A stretch of DNA of 64,000 nucleotides from Rhynchopus sp. YZ270_cl-10 (lineage: Eukaryota > Euglenozoa > Diplonemea > Diplonemida > Diplonemidae): contig OZ037915.1 in the NCBI GenBank assembly GCA_964035575.1, positions 186,001-250,000 on the forward strand. Reading direction: 5' to 3'. A program made the translations under genes and the position numbers. The stretch's first letter is position 1. Each line of letters begins with the position of its first letter. The notes beneath the pieces are model-generated. The model searched no databases. It saw nothing but the letters and a program-made list of their open reading frames with translations, and was not told where the DNA came from. Shown here piece after piece: positions 29,661 to 40,230 of this stretch.

Positions 29661-30429
29661 GTTGTGTCCTTCAAAGCAAGGGGAGGGAAGGGAAGGGAAG
29701 GTCTCTGTGGGTTATGGTGTCGTGAATGTTATGAATCCCCCTCCCACTGCCACTCCAGAGAAAGGTATGTGTTTCTACTGCCGACAACGACGGAGGAAGC
29801 AACGACACTGCGGACGTTGGTTCGTGGGGAGGTGAAGGACTCGGAGGGCATCTGTCTTGTTCCTTCCCTTCCGCAAGGGGAGGATTGTGAACAGGTTCGC
29901 AGCCTTCTCGAGCTTCTCTACTAAGATGATTTCATTGGACGCATCAACGAAACAAAACCTGTGGTTCACATCTAATCAGAAATAAGAGTCGTGTGATGAA
30001 GTGGATTGAGACCACTGTGGTGAAGAAAGCATTCACAGAGAGGGAAGGGAAGGAAAGGGGGTGCGTTGTGTTGCTTTGTTGCTGAAAATAGTTGTTGAAC
30101 AACACAAAAGGTGTCAGGTTTGTTGTGTTTGCTTTTGTTGTCTTGTCCATGTGAATGTGTCAAGATTCAAACTGAACCAACACTGTGCCTTCCTGTCACA
30201 CAATCGTAATGAAACCTGGGGGCAAAGTTGGTACCTAATCCCTCACTCAGAATCAAGGTGCGACGCTGGGAAAGGCTGGTGGAAAAAAGAAAAGGGTTAA
30301 GTTCTCAGCAACAGAGAGATGTCTTCTTGAGGTTGTATTGCAGTGTTTATCCAAAGCCGAAGACTGTCCTTATCCTATGTATTCATTTTCCAAATTTTCC
30401 AAAGGAAAAACAAAAATACTACAAAAACT
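29661..30429. other. LRR gene B leader region with a possible coding relic
   Basis: 29661-29760 is the conserved leader of the LRR family. 29775-29969 (minus) reads as a protein-like segment (NEIILVEKLEKAANLFTILP) absent from the equivalent region of gene C, possibly an exon or relic of another gene. 30030-30300 resembles 33600-34070 upstream of gene C. Confidence 0.4.
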
Positions 30430-30680
30430 GCTTCATTGTACTCTGTACCTTTAGCTCGGGGTTGTGGGGTGCAGAAATAATCGGAATTCGCCTTGGTTTC
30501 GTTCTGCAACGACAGAACGTTTTCTAAATACCCCATAACGATACGGTCTGCGGTGCTGCGACGTCTGCCTCCAGGGAGGGTCAACGCAGATGCCTTTGCG
30601 ACAGCAACAGAAGGCAGCGGTGGTCCCTTTGCAGAAGCCCTATTCTCCTTTCTTGTGCAGTAGTGTCTTCCCGATATGTG
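30430..30680 (-). pseudogene. Internal fragments of the IQ-motif gene
   Basis: About 30455-30617 is nearly identical to 36930-37090 of the IQ gene (LPGGRRRSTADRIVMGYLEN), and 30620-30680 matches 37278-37335, so two non-adjacent pieces are joined. Far too short to be functional. Confidence 0.75.
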
Positions 30681-30703
30681 GTCAGATGTTTGGTTCCCGA
30701 CAT

Positions 30704-31005
30704 TTGATCATGGCCTCAAACATCCTGTGCACACCATGGTCCCGCAGGTACGTCACATCAAGACGGTGCTTCCTCCTCCTCATGGCTCGTTGGTGCTGTT
30801 ACGTCCACAGTTTTAACAGAAGTCACCATTGTTCAAGGAAAATGGAGAGCAAAGCAAAGAGGGGAGAGTGGGAGGGAGGGAGAGGGAGGAAAGGGTGACA
30901 GGGGGAGGGACAAATGGAACCCTCAATTGAAGAGTTGCATGGAGTGTGGGTTGTTGTGTGGGGTGCGCTCTTTTCTGCTGTTACGGTGTTGTTTTGTGAG
31001 GGGTG
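30704..31005 (-). pseudogene. Truncated copy of the RIIa gene 5' end and leader
   Basis: Near-identical to 27291-27590: the first ~40 codons, the ATG (30829) and the long pyrimidine leader are kept, but the rest of the gene is missing. It was evidently carried along when the LRR gene B/C unit duplicated. Confidence 0.8.
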
Positions 31006-31628
31006 TATTTTGAAAATGAAATGGAGTAGAAACGCTAATCTGTTATCAATCAGGCACCATGCCATCAAAAACGTTGGAGAAAAGAAAGGTAAAAAGAAAA
31101 GTCGTTTCCGCCCCTGCCCCAATATTGTGTCGTTTTGTCGTGGGGAGGGAGCAAGAAAAATTATTACGGTCCACTCGACGTTTGGATAAAGAAAACCAGA
31201 GACAAAAGGGGGTTTGGGGGGAACAGTTTAATTCTTGAACGCATCCCCACACTCAGTCACACATTTTTGCTTTTTTATTTTTTTTGAAAATCACGAGACG
31301 CTCCAAAAAAATGTCATGAAGTACGGCAGGTGCTTTTTCAGATATTTTTGATAAAACTTAGCGAACACAAAAACCAGCGCGTGTGGAAGAAAAAATGAGA
31401 GGAAAATAATATATTCTGAATGAAAGCGGTGTTGACGTTTTGGGTGCGGGCGGAGAATTAAATCTGTTTGATAAAAGAAACACGAGCGTATTGTTTTTAT
31501 CTCGTTCAAAAAATAAAACACGTGTGCACGTGGCAAAATCGCCAAACGGCGATACACGGAAATCCCAAAAACCCCATTTCTCATATTCTTGTGGCTAAAT
31601 CATCACCATTGGGAGGCCGCACAGTGCA
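31006..31628. other. Spacer, no gene seen
   Basis: Contains the ~115-bp repeat shared with 25820-25935 (here 31150-31265) and, next to the LRR stop, AAATCATCACCATTGGGAGG shared with 27746-27770. Confidence 0.4.
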
Positions 31629-33482
31629 TTATTGCCATAACTTATCCAACACAGCCTTGCTGCATTTCTTCTTTCCGTGTAATGTAGCGGAACATTGCCC
31701 AAGGAAGTACTTCCCCACCTCCAAGACATTACTCAAGGGAGAGAGATCAAGTTCTGTCAGCGAAGAACAGTTGCACAGGAACTGAACCTCAATCACTCTC
31801 ACATTGAGCAAGCCAGAGAGATTAAGTTCTTCCAAAGCTTTACAATCCTGAAGAAAGTAGGAACCAATCGAAGTCACTCTCACAAAGGGAGAGAGATCAA
31901 GTTGTTTCAGCGAAGTGCACCCGCAAAGAAACTCCTCTTCAATCACTGTGATACTGCTCAATGGTGTGAAATCAAGTTCTTTCAAAGTTTCGCAACCACA
32001 AAGAAAGTGAGTGCCAACTGAAGTGACACCACTAAAGGGCGAAAAATCAAGTTGTGTCAGAGCAGTGCACTCATACAGGAAACCTGCCTGAATCACTGTG
32101 ACCTTGCTCAAGGGAGTGAGATCAAGTTCTTTCAAAGCTTTGCAACCCCAAAGGAAGCACGTCCCGACTGAAGTGACACTGGTCAAACCAGAGATGTCAA
32201 GTACTTCCAAGCTGGTGCAATCCTGCAGAAATCCATCCCCAATTGAAGCAATGCCAGACACAGCGCTGAGATCGAGACTCACGAAAGTTGCTCCTGAGAA
32301 GAACTCGTTTGTAATCGCAGTCGCAACACCTGCCTGAAGAAGCAAACAAGCCACCTTCGCATCCGTCACTTCCGCCAACCTCGCTGCTGTCAGGTTTCTC
32401 TCACCCAATGCATCAAGTGCTGCAATGGCCACCTGCTCCTTCGCCTGCTTCTGCACAATCCGGTCAGCACTCAGCTGTGTCATGTCCTCTCCTTCTCCCA
32501 CCACCTCACCCCTGATACACATCCCAAAGCTGTTTCCAGGCAACTTTGTTGCAGACGCCACCTTCCGACGCAAGTCACACACCGTGTCATCCACACTCAC
32601 CTCAATCAAGTGTTCCACTCCATCCACACCCTCCACAAGCACAGGCACCACAAGTCCCAACCTCTGGCCAAGAGCGTCGTGCACGTCCGACACAGGCAAC
32701 GTCAGGGAAAACTCTGCGTGTGGGTATGCAGCACCCACAAGGCGGTGGCGGTCTCTGCACGCTGCCATGCTGTCGATGCTCCGCACAACGGCCTGCGACT
32801 CTGTTGCCGCACGCAGCGCCTGGTCGTCCCCAAGCACGCACACCTGCTCGCACTCGTCAATCACGTGTTCTGCCTTCGCAACAAACGTCTTCAGCGCACA
32901 CACCTGCCCTGCAGCACTCAGTGCCTGTGTGAGGAAGCTCCGTGCCAACGCCTCCTCACACACGACGTTGCTGCGCCACACATCCTCACCCATCAACAGG
33001 TGTCCGACGTGTGTCTGCAGGAGAAGGTCTTTGTACCTGGCCTCTGGGGGTTCGACTGCCTCAAGCACACGGCACTTCTCATCTGCAGCATCCCGCTGCT
33101 TCGTCAGGTCTGCCGCGTGTGAGCGCAGGATGCAGCGCTGGCGTGCAACGTACTCAGAGATTTCGATTGTGTTGTGTCCCGCATGTTCACGCTTCACACA
33201 GCGGACACAGATCATTGCGTCTCCACACGCAGGGTCTTCACAGACAAGGTGCAGCTTGAACTCTGGGTGCAGTGCACAGTTCGATGATGCCCCGTACGAA
33301 GTGACAGAAGCAAGATGCATCTCACGGTCGCGTGGCCTTGCCCCTGGGTGCAGAGCTTCGAAGCAGGCAGGCTTGTCGCAGAAGAACAGTTCAATACAGA
33401 CTCCACACTGCAGCTGTGCAGGTGCCGAACAGTTCTCACACAAAGGCATCTGTGGTGCGGTGGGCTCCATGTCACAGCCCAT
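31629..33482 (-). CDS. B-box/LRR protein with intact ubiquitin-like domain, paralogue C (617 aa)
   Basis: Zinc modules as in A, although one Cys-rich position varies (VRCVKREHAGH). After the helical segment, residues ~272-345 form a ubiquitin-like domain: EVSVDDTVCDLRRKVASATK, then GNSFGMCIRGEVV and LSADRI align with the TLEVEPSDTIENVKAKI, RLIFAGK and LSDYNI segments of ubiquitin. There is no C-terminal Gly-Gly, so it is a built-in domain, not a conjugated modifier. Eight LRRs and the CSKAVL cap follow. The leader has the family pyrimidine tract and AG. Confidence 0.89.
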   Translation of the reverse strand: MGCDMEPTAPQMPLCENCSAPAQLQCGVCIELFFCDKPACFEALHPGARPRDREMHLASVTSYGASSNCALHPEFKLHLVCEDPACGDAMICVRCVKREHAGHNTIEISEYVARQRCILRSHAADLTKQRDAADEKCRVLEAVEPPEARYKDLLLQTHVGHLLMGEDVWRSNVVCEEALARSFLTQALSAAGQVCALKTFVAKAEHVIDECEQVCVLGDDQALRAATESQAVVRSIDSMAACRDRHRLVGAAYPHAEFSLTLPVSDVHDALGQRLGLVVPVLVEGVDGVEHLIEVSVDDTVCDLRRKVASATKLPGNSFGMCIRGEVVGEGEDMTQLSADRIVQKQAKEQVAIAALDALGERNLTAARLAEVTDAKVACLLLQAGVATAITNEFFSGATFVSLDLSAVSGIASIGDGFLQDCTSLEVLDISGLTSVTSVGTCFLWGCKALKELDLTPLSKVTVIQAGFLYECTALTQLDFSPFSGVTSVGTHFLCGCETLKELDFTPLSSITVIEEEFLCGCTSLKQLDLSPFVRVTSIGSYFLQDCKALEELNLSGLLNVRVIEVQFLCNCSSLTELDLSPLSNVLEVGKYFLGQCSATLHGKKKCSKAVLDKLWQ

Positions 33483-34226
33483 GTTGTGTCCTTCAAAGCA
33501 AGGGGAGGGGAGGGAAGGGAAGGTCTCTGTGTTGTGGTGTCGTGAATGTTATGAATCCCCCTCGCCACTCCAGAGAAAGGTGTGTGTTTCTACTGACCAC
33601 TGTGGTGAAAAGCATTAACAAGAGAGGGAGGGGAGGGGGTGCTTTGTTGCTGAAGATTGAACAACACAAAAAGTGTCAGGTTTGTTGTGTTTGCTTTTGT
33701 TGTCTTGTCCATGTGAATGTGTCAAGATTCAAACTGAAACAACACGTCAAAGAACCGTAATGAAAAACATGGAGGGTAAGGTTGGTAAATACTCTGCACT
33801 TCAACAAAAAAAAAGGGGAAAGTATTGAAAGACGCAATTGTTGGGTACAACGTATAATATTATTGTCTTTCTTTGTTCACGCCGGCGGTGTACTTTCGGA
33901 GGCCACCAGTTGATGACAGGAAAAAAGGCGGTCGATCTCCAGTGGATATTGCCTCAAGGGAAAGGACTCTCGCTTTTCCGAACTAAATTTTGAAATCGCA
34001 CGTAATCCCTCATTCAGAATCAGGTGCGACGCTGGGAAAGGCTCGTGGAAAAAAGAAAAAGGTTAAGATCTCATGAGCGACAGTTTTTCTTGCATCAAAG
34101 GTCAACAACTAACAAAGGGGGTTAAAATGACATAAGGCTTTTCACGGAAGTGAGACCTCTTTTCAAAGAATTGTATTTTGAATATTCTGTTATTTTTGTC
34201 AAAAATATACATTAGCTACTACATAT
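33483..34226. other. LRR gene C leader and IQ gene 3' region
   Basis: The segment to ~34070 resembles 30000-30310 upstream of gene B. The remainder is AT-rich and likely contains unmapped untranslated sequence. No further gene. Confidence 0.4.
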
Positions 34227-37200
34227 TCACGCCTTCCCTACACAGTGCATGGGTACCACAGACATGACCCTGGAGTTCATCATGCACAACACAACATGGT
34301 TGGGGTGTTGCCAGCGCACCACACGACCTCGCAGGTTGTTCTTCGCTGCGTCATCAAAGCTTTGTGTTGTGACGACACAGCCAATAGGGATTGCGGCACG
34401 GAAGGCTTCTGAGTCACGCGCCAGAGTGCTTTGCAGCTCCGCACGCGCACGGAAGAAGGCAAGCACACCACGTGCACAGAACACACGATACCTCCTCTGA
34501 ATCGCACACGCTGCCCTCTCGTAGTTCTCCGCACCCCACACACGCCACAACCCCCCCTTCGCCAACGTGCCCCGCCCTACCCTCTGCAGCACTGCCACCG
34601 ATTCCTCCTTCTTCACAATATCTTCTCTGTGCTTCACACGGTACAACACCCTTCTCGCTTCGTGACCACCTTTCAACCGCATGACCAGGTTTGCCAGCCG
34701 CTTTGCGTCTCTCTCGAAGAACATTTGTTTGCGTGTTGTGCCTCCTCTCATTGCTTTTTGCAGTTTGAGAACACTGAGGTGTGTGATGAGTTCACGGAGT
34801 GCGGTGGTTTTGTGTCTGGCGGAGCTGCCTCGATAGGCACATTGAATGACAATCGCACAGCGGTGATAGTAATCGAGGAGCTCTGGTGTGGCGTACTGCA
34901 TGGGGAGCAGCGAGGTGCGCGTGGCATACCCGCGGAAGGTGCGTTGTATGTGTGTCGCACACTCGGCTGTTCTCTTGTTCGCAAGCGTGGTGTACGCACG
35001 GTCCTCATATATGCGCCGTGCTGCGAAGACACGGAAGGCCCGTTGGATTGCCCGCGAGCTTGAATCTCTCAGCCCCGTCACATATCTTGCGTACTCCCGT
35101 TCGTCTCTCGCAAGACGTGAAATGTACCCCCGGAACACCCGTTGAATATTCACCCCGGCCACCTCTTTTGCAACGTCCGATTGGAGTTTGTGCTCGAGTT
35201 TCATTGTTTCAAGTCGTGTGGTGAATCCGCGGAATGTGGATTGAATTGTGATACAGCTGTTTTCAATGCGTTTTGCGGTGCGTCGCGAAATAAAGCCTCG
35301 GGCGAGACGTTGAATGGCGATGGCAGAGCGCTTTCGGAGGTCTGCACGTTGTGTTCCCAACGACATCCTGCCGAGAAGGCCGTTTGCGGTGCGGCAGATC
35401 CGTTGCTGTGCGTGCTGTTTGAGAACGGCACGGCGTTTGAGGGAGAGGAGGTGGCGTGCCTTGTGGCCTAGGCCGACCTTTTGGAGGATAGGGCGACGCA
35501 GGGAACGAGCCTCGGAGAGGAAGACGTCGTGGTGGAGAGCGTTCGATGCGTTGCGACTCAGGAAGCCACGCCATATGCGCTGCACGGAGGTGGCGGCAGC
35601 ACTGCGTTGTTTGTGTGTCTGGCGTTTCCAATGAAGCACTTCAACGTCGTGTCTCTCACAGCAGCCCCGTCCTATACGTTGTAAAGCATGCACCGCACGT
35701 TGCTCGCATCTCCGAACAAAAATCTTGCGTGAAATTTCGAGCCGTGAAAGATACCCTCGACACACCCCTTGCAGAACGTCCCCAGCCTCATCGACCACCT
35801 GTTGGTGCATTCTTTCATGCCGTTTGTACGCCAAATGCAACACCAAATTGCGGGCCGCAAATCCTCGGAAGATCTTTTGTACATGACACGCAGCGTCGTA
35901 TTGATGGTGCAGATCCTGCAGGGCGCGTCTTTCAGTGTTTCCTCGGCCGATGCGTTGCAGAACCAACACAACGCTGTACACCTTTTCTTGCACAGCCGCT
36001 TCACCATCAATGCTGTGCACAACGGAGAGACGTGCTCCGGAGTGAAGTGAACGGCTTTTAATCGCAAAGGCAACCCGCGCAGCACGTTGGATGACATGAA
36101 CTGCGTCGGTTTGAGACATCAACAGATGTGTTTGGTTGACCATATTGTACTTTCCTCCGCACCTTGCTAGGAGCACCGCTGCCCATGAAAGCCTATTCGA
36201 TAGCCGCAGCACCGCTTCACCTGCAGTCCGCGTCCCACTCCTGCAGAGCAGTTTTGCAATCTCAGAGCTACCCCGCACCTCTGCCGGCATGCACGACAGG
36301 AGCAGGGTCAGGCCAAGCTTTGGTGCGTGAAACCTTTCTCCCGTTTTGACCCGCCGCATGGCACCCCTTCCTGCACGCTGCACCGTACGCAGCTCTGGGA
36401 GGCGCGAGATATACACAAACGGAACACACGCCGCGACCGCCAGCGCATAACGTACCACAGCATCCACCTTCCGCCCCCACAACGCTGCCCTGCACAGTGT
36501 GGTGCATCCATTGGGAGTCCACGCGGCAGATGCTGGGAAGGTGAAGGCAAACCGCGACACAACCTGGCTATGCGACAACGCAAGGATATGACTGTGCTGT
36601 GACTCTGCACTGTGTGCGTAGGAGTCCTCCGCCCTCTCAACCTCAGGCAGGGCAAAGCTTTCTCTCGTCAAAAAGCCGGTTCTGGTCGCAGACATGAAGG
36701 CCTTCATCTTCCACGCATCCACCTCTTCACTGCTCAACTCCGCCTTCGGCACTGCAGCCACAGCACCATGCGCGACACTCTGCTGCTGCTCAGAAAAGCT
36801 TTGCTTCCTTCCCCTCTGCGCCGCGCCCTTCAATAGCTCCAATCCAGAAAGCCTCTTTGCCACCCCACACCCCTCCGCCTTCGACACCAAACCTGCATAC
36901 CGATGATACTTCAGCAGCAACGTAATATGCGGTGGGGTGCAGAAGTAGTCGGAATTCGCCTTGGTTTCGTTCTGCAACAACAGAACGTTTTCTAAATACC
37001 CCATGACGATGCGGTCCGCGGTGCTGCGACGTCTGCCTCCAGGGAGGGTCAACGCAGATGCCTTTGCGACAGCAACAGAAGGCAGCGGTGGGGGCTCATC
37101 CAACCACTCCGAGGAGCACAGACGCAGCCAGAAGAAGTAGTCGCGATAGGCGTGCAGCGCGGTGCGGGCAGAATGCTCTGCGGTCTCCACGTTGAGGCGT

Positions 37201-39497
37201 TCTTTGTATTCATCACGCAAAGACGCTGCTGGGCCTACCGTTACTGCCACATATGCCCTGGTTAATGCTCTCCAACGCAGACACTTTGCAGAAGCCCTCT
37301 TCTCCTCTCTTGTGTAGTAGTGTCCTCCTGCGTGCTGCTCCATCATTCTATTCTCTTCCTTCTCCATCAACAGCATCGCCAGCGGACGAGAGAAGGAGCA
37401 CACACCATGGCGTCGCTCCCGATCCTCCTCTGCACTATGCTGTGCACGGAAGGATTCCTCGGATGACACAATATCTGAGATTGATTTGTGGAATTTCGCG
37501 ATATATTCGGTTACATCACAATCAAATACAGTACGATCAGCAGTAATAAGGTCTCGAGAGGTGGTTTCATCGTGAATAATGAGAAGCAAAGTGTCGGCTG
37601 AGGTGGCACAGTGGGAGATGAGGTGGGAAATGAGGAGGGAAGCGTCACGTGACAACGTGCGTCGTGCATGGGTCTCTTCAGCCGAGCATTGTGCAAGCCG
37701 TTCACTCTGCTGCCAGTTTTGCTGTTGGGTGCGGTACTGCAACGCCAGCTTCGTCTGCGCTGCAACAAAATCCCCACGCAGCCCTCCCCCTACCCTTTCC
37801 TCTGCACCCTCGATCGTTCCCCGTCTTCTCATCTCCTGTGTACAAAGTGTGTGCGTCTCCTTCGCCTCTCTCCTCAAACGACCAGCATAATGCAAAGAAG
37901 CGTCCACCATGCCAGTATGATGTCCTACCAACACACCGTCCTTACCATGCCAAGATATGTCTTCAGAACAGATGATTTGATGGCGTTGGTGTGCTTCATT
38001 GTGGAGAATAGAATGCAGGATTTTTTCAATTTGAAGTGCATAGTGTTGTCTTATCAGAGAAAATTCTGAATTTTCATTTTTTTGCAACGCCTTCCTCAAC
38101 GAAATTTCCAGTGGAGGAAGTGCCGTCACGGCAGATCCCACTTTGCGCTTATTGCTCCGCCTATCAATCGTCATAAGAGAGGATGCGGCACGCATGGTAA
38201 GGGTACGCCATGCGTCTCGTTGCTTTACTTCAAGATATCGTCGGGTACGTTGTTCGGTTCCACCGACGGCGTGGTGCGCTCCATCAATCACCTCATAACT
38301 AAATCGTTGCAATGCAAAACGCTCCTCCAAAAGTATTTCATAACGTTGCAGGCATTCGAGGTCATGGCTCCAAAAGGCCTCGGAGAGGGTATGGTGTTCA
38401 CTTCTGATACGAAGCTCTGAGGCAGAAAGCGCGGCGCGAGCACCAAGCAGAGACTCCCACCAGAGATGCGCCAAATCCGCATCACGACGTCTTGCGTACC
38501 ACGCCCTCCGTTTCGTCTCCCTTCCAGACAGTTCATGCTGCAGCAAGGTACCTCCTCGGGTGTGCATCTCAAGCGAGCTGAGGTCCACTCTTTCCTCCTG
38601 CCAGTCTGCGAAGATCTTCCCCCTCTCTGCTGCCTCAGCCGTCATCATGTCGGAGCAAGGTATAGCCTCGTAGATCGAAAAGCGTTTGTCGGAGATAGAA
38701 GACCGTTTCCGAACTCTTTTGTTGGTGATAGTGGAGCGTCGTGAGGTGGCGTCTCGATTTGCGGCGGTGTGAGTGTGTTTGCGTGGTACAACGTTTGGAA
38801 GCAGTTTTGCGCGTGTTGTAGTGTCCAGATTGTTGTCAAGAAGCGCGCGAAACTCCGGTTTTTTTGCCAAAAAGGAAAGCCGCATGGCGTCGCAACGTCT
38901 CTCCGCATCGGATGTCGTCTCCATTTTAAACTTTTCTGTAAAAAGCGTTATATCATTGCTTTGCATTACACCAGCAGTAGACGGTCTTGCATTAAATCGA
39001 CTGGAGATAGAGCTAAACGGATCAGGAGAAGAATCGCAAAGAGTATTGTCCCATCTCTTCTTATGCTTCTGCAGTGCTGCGAGGGTGTTGCCATGTGCCC
39101 AACCAATCTGCATCCGCAAGCCCGCTTCGTCTGCCAGTACTTTGTTCACTCTGAGAGATCCCACACCACCACCACCACCACCCCCGCTGCTCACAATGGA
39201 ACTATTAGAATTGCTGCTAAGGATTGAGTCTGCGGTGTACGTCGTGGTGTGTGTCTTTGTCGTCGGGAGGTTGTGGGCAGGGGGTAGTGTGGGGGAGGTG
39301 GTCGCCTGCCTGCCTCGCTTCTTATTGTACGCACAGAGCAACGCCCAGGCACGCTCCTCTGCTTCCATCAGCATGGCGCGTGCGCTGAGCTCCTGGGACG
39401 ATACCTTGGCTGTTGCCTTATACACCCCAGGGAGAGACACGGAGTGCATCGCCATGCTCTGCCAGCAAGACGCGAGGTGTTCTTGCATGAGTGTCAT
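34227..39497 (-). CDS. Giant IQ-motif protein (1756 aa), calmodulin/centrin-binding scaffold
   Basis: Start set at 39497 (MTLMQEHLASC): 23 extra upstream codons only translate a pyrimidine-rich acceptor tract ending in CAG at 39502-39504, 4 nt before the ATG. The N-terminal ~1100 residues are mainly helical, Arg/Glu-rich and unrecognised. From ~1130 to ~1670 there are about 18 IQ-like motifs (for example IQRLARGFISRR, IQSTFRGFTTR, IQRVFRGYISR), which bind calmodulin or related EF-hand proteins. No motor domain, so not a myosin; ASPM-like or ciliary scaffold roles are possible but unproven. One continuous exon. A truncated 5' copy lies at 43149-43448 and internal pieces at 30430-30680. Confidence 0.88.
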   Translation of the reverse strand: MTLMQEHLASCWQSMAMHSVSLPGVYKATAKVSSQELSARAMLMEAEERAWALLCAYNKKRGRQATTSPTLPPAHNLPTTKTHTTTYTADSILSSNSNSSIVSSGGGGGGGVGSLRVNKVLADEAGLRMQIGWAHGNTLAALQKHKKRWDNTLCDSSPDPFSSISSRFNARPSTAGVMQSNDITLFTEKFKMETTSDAERRCDAMRLSFLAKKPEFRALLDNNLDTTTRAKLLPNVVPRKHTHTAANRDATSRRSTITNKRVRKRSSISDKRFSIYEAIPCSDMMTAEAAERGKIFADWQEERVDLSSLEMHTRGGTLLQHELSGRETKRRAWYARRRDADLAHLWWESLLGARAALSASELRIRSEHHTLSEAFWSHDLECLQRYEILLEERFALQRFSYEVIDGAHHAVGGTEQRTRRYLEVKQRDAWRTLTMRAASSLMTIDRRSNKRKVGSAVTALPPLEISLRKALQKNENSEFSLIRQHYALQIEKILHSILHNEAHQRHQIICSEDISWHGKDGVLVGHHTGMVDASLHYAGRLRREAKETHTLCTQEMRRRGTIEGAEERVGGGLRGDFVAAQTKLALQYRTQQQNWQQSERLAQCSAEETHARRTLSRDASLLISHLISHCATSADTLLLIIHDETTSRDLITADRTVFDCDVTEYIAKFHKSISDIVSSEESFRAQHSAEEDRERRHGVCSFSRPLAMLLMEKEENRMMEQHAGGHYYTREEKRASAKCLRWRALTRAYVAVTVGPAASLRDEYKERLNVETAEHSARTALHAYRDYFFWLRLCSSEWLDEPPPLPSVAVAKASALTLPGGRRRSTADRIVMGYLENVLLLQNETKANSDYFCTPPHITLLLKYHRYAGLVSKAEGCGVAKRLSGLELLKGAAQRGRKQSFSEQQQSVAHGAVAAVPKAELSSEEVDAWKMKAFMSATRTGFLTRESFALPEVERAEDSYAHSAESQHSHILALSHSQVVSRFAFTFPASAAWTPNGCTTLCRAALWGRKVDAVVRYALAVAACVPFVYISRLPELRTVQRAGRGAMRRVKTGERFHAPKLGLTLLLSCMPAEVRGSSEIAKLLCRSGTRTAGEAVLRLSNRLSWAAVLLARCGGKYNMVNQTHLLMSQTDAVHVIQRAARVAFAIKSRSLHSGARLSVVHSIDGEAAVQEKVYSVVLVLQRIGRGNTERRALQDLHHQYDAACHVQKIFRGFAARNLVLHLAYKRHERMHQQVVDEAGDVLQGVCRGYLSRLEISRKIFVRRCEQRAVHALQRIGRGCCERHDVEVLHWKRQTHKQRSAAATSVQRIWRGFLSRNASNALHHDVFLSEARSLRRPILQKVGLGHKARHLLSLKRRAVLKQHAQQRICRTANGLLGRMSLGTQRADLRKRSAIAIQRLARGFISRRTAKRIENSCITIQSTFRGFTTRLETMKLEHKLQSDVAKEVAGVNIQRVFRGYISRLARDEREYARYVTGLRDSSSRAIQRAFRVFAARRIYEDRAYTTLANKRTAECATHIQRTFRGYATRTSLLPMQYATPELLDYYHRCAIVIQCAYRGSSARHKTTALRELITHLSVLKLQKAMRGGTTRKQMFFERDAKRLANLVMRLKGGHEARRVLYRVKHREDIVKKEESVAVLQRVGRGTLAKGGLWRVWGAENYERAACAIQRRYRVFCARGVLAFFRARAELQSTLARDSEAFRAAIPIGCVVTTQSFDDAAKNNLRGRVVRWQHPNHVVLCMMNSRVMSVVPMHCVGKA

Positions 39498-39937
39498 TTT
39501 GCTGTATTGTTTGGAAAGAAAAGGGGGGAAATGTGGAGGGGAAATGGGTTTTTGTGTCTCCCCCAAAAGGGGACCCCCTGGAAGTAGTTGTGTAGTGGGA
39601 GAGGGAAATGGGAAATGGGAAATTGAAACCGCACCCTACTTTTCCTTTTTATGTTTTCCCCCCCACCCCCACCCCCGAGAACAATAAAGCAATAAAAGAC
39701 AATAAAGACACAAAGGGAGAGATTGTGAAACGCACAACACCCAAAAACAAGATCAGTATCGGCCACCTCAGCTTTGCTGATGATTTCATACGCCCCCTTC
39801 TTTCAACCGTTACAGTCGACTACTACAGCGCGGGCTTTCCGCGTGCACGACCGAGCGTTCGGTCACTACCGATATTTCGGCACTATAATTGACACTCTGT
39901 CAGTAACACCCATAAACCTGCAATAGAATACAAATGC
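39498..39937. other. IQ gene leader with a triple-hairpin segment
   Basis: Three perfect hairpins lie within 52 nt: CGCGG/CCGCG (39829-39843), GACCGA/TCGGTC (39849-39864) and CCGA/TCGG (39869-39880). A TGATGA motif is at 39779-39784. Duplicated near-identically at about 43710-43866. It could be a small structured RNA, or simply leader sequence. Confidence 0.35.
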
Positions 39938-40217
39938 CTTTTATTTCCCACCCCAACAACAACGATAAAGCGTGAAAACAATAGATAAAAGCAAAGAAGC
40001 AATTTTAGGTTTTGTGAGGCACTCAACGAGTGTGCCGGCTCTGTGGCGTCACGGAGCCACCAACACTCCCCAGTCATTTTTCCTGCGCATCCAGGAAAAC
40101 TCGCAGTATGCGACCAGGCAAAAACGAAAAAACAGTGTTTTTCTGAATGTGATGTTGTTGTTGGGGTGAGGAGAATAAAACAGTTCCAAGAAAAGCTCCT
40201 GCGTCGGTTTTCTTTTT
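39938..40217. mobile_element. Structured repeat R, copy 2, with TIR-like ends
   Basis: The duplicated unit at 43.2-43.9 kb lacks this ~280-bp segment (both sides read ATACAAATG and AAAATACTACTTT), so it is an insertion. The left end CACCCCAACAACAAC (39951-39965) is inverted near the right end as GTTGTTGTTGGGGTG (40154-40168). The four-hairpin core is at 40018-40113. Non-coding. Confidence 0.65.
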
Positions 40218-40230
40218 GTTACAAAAAATA

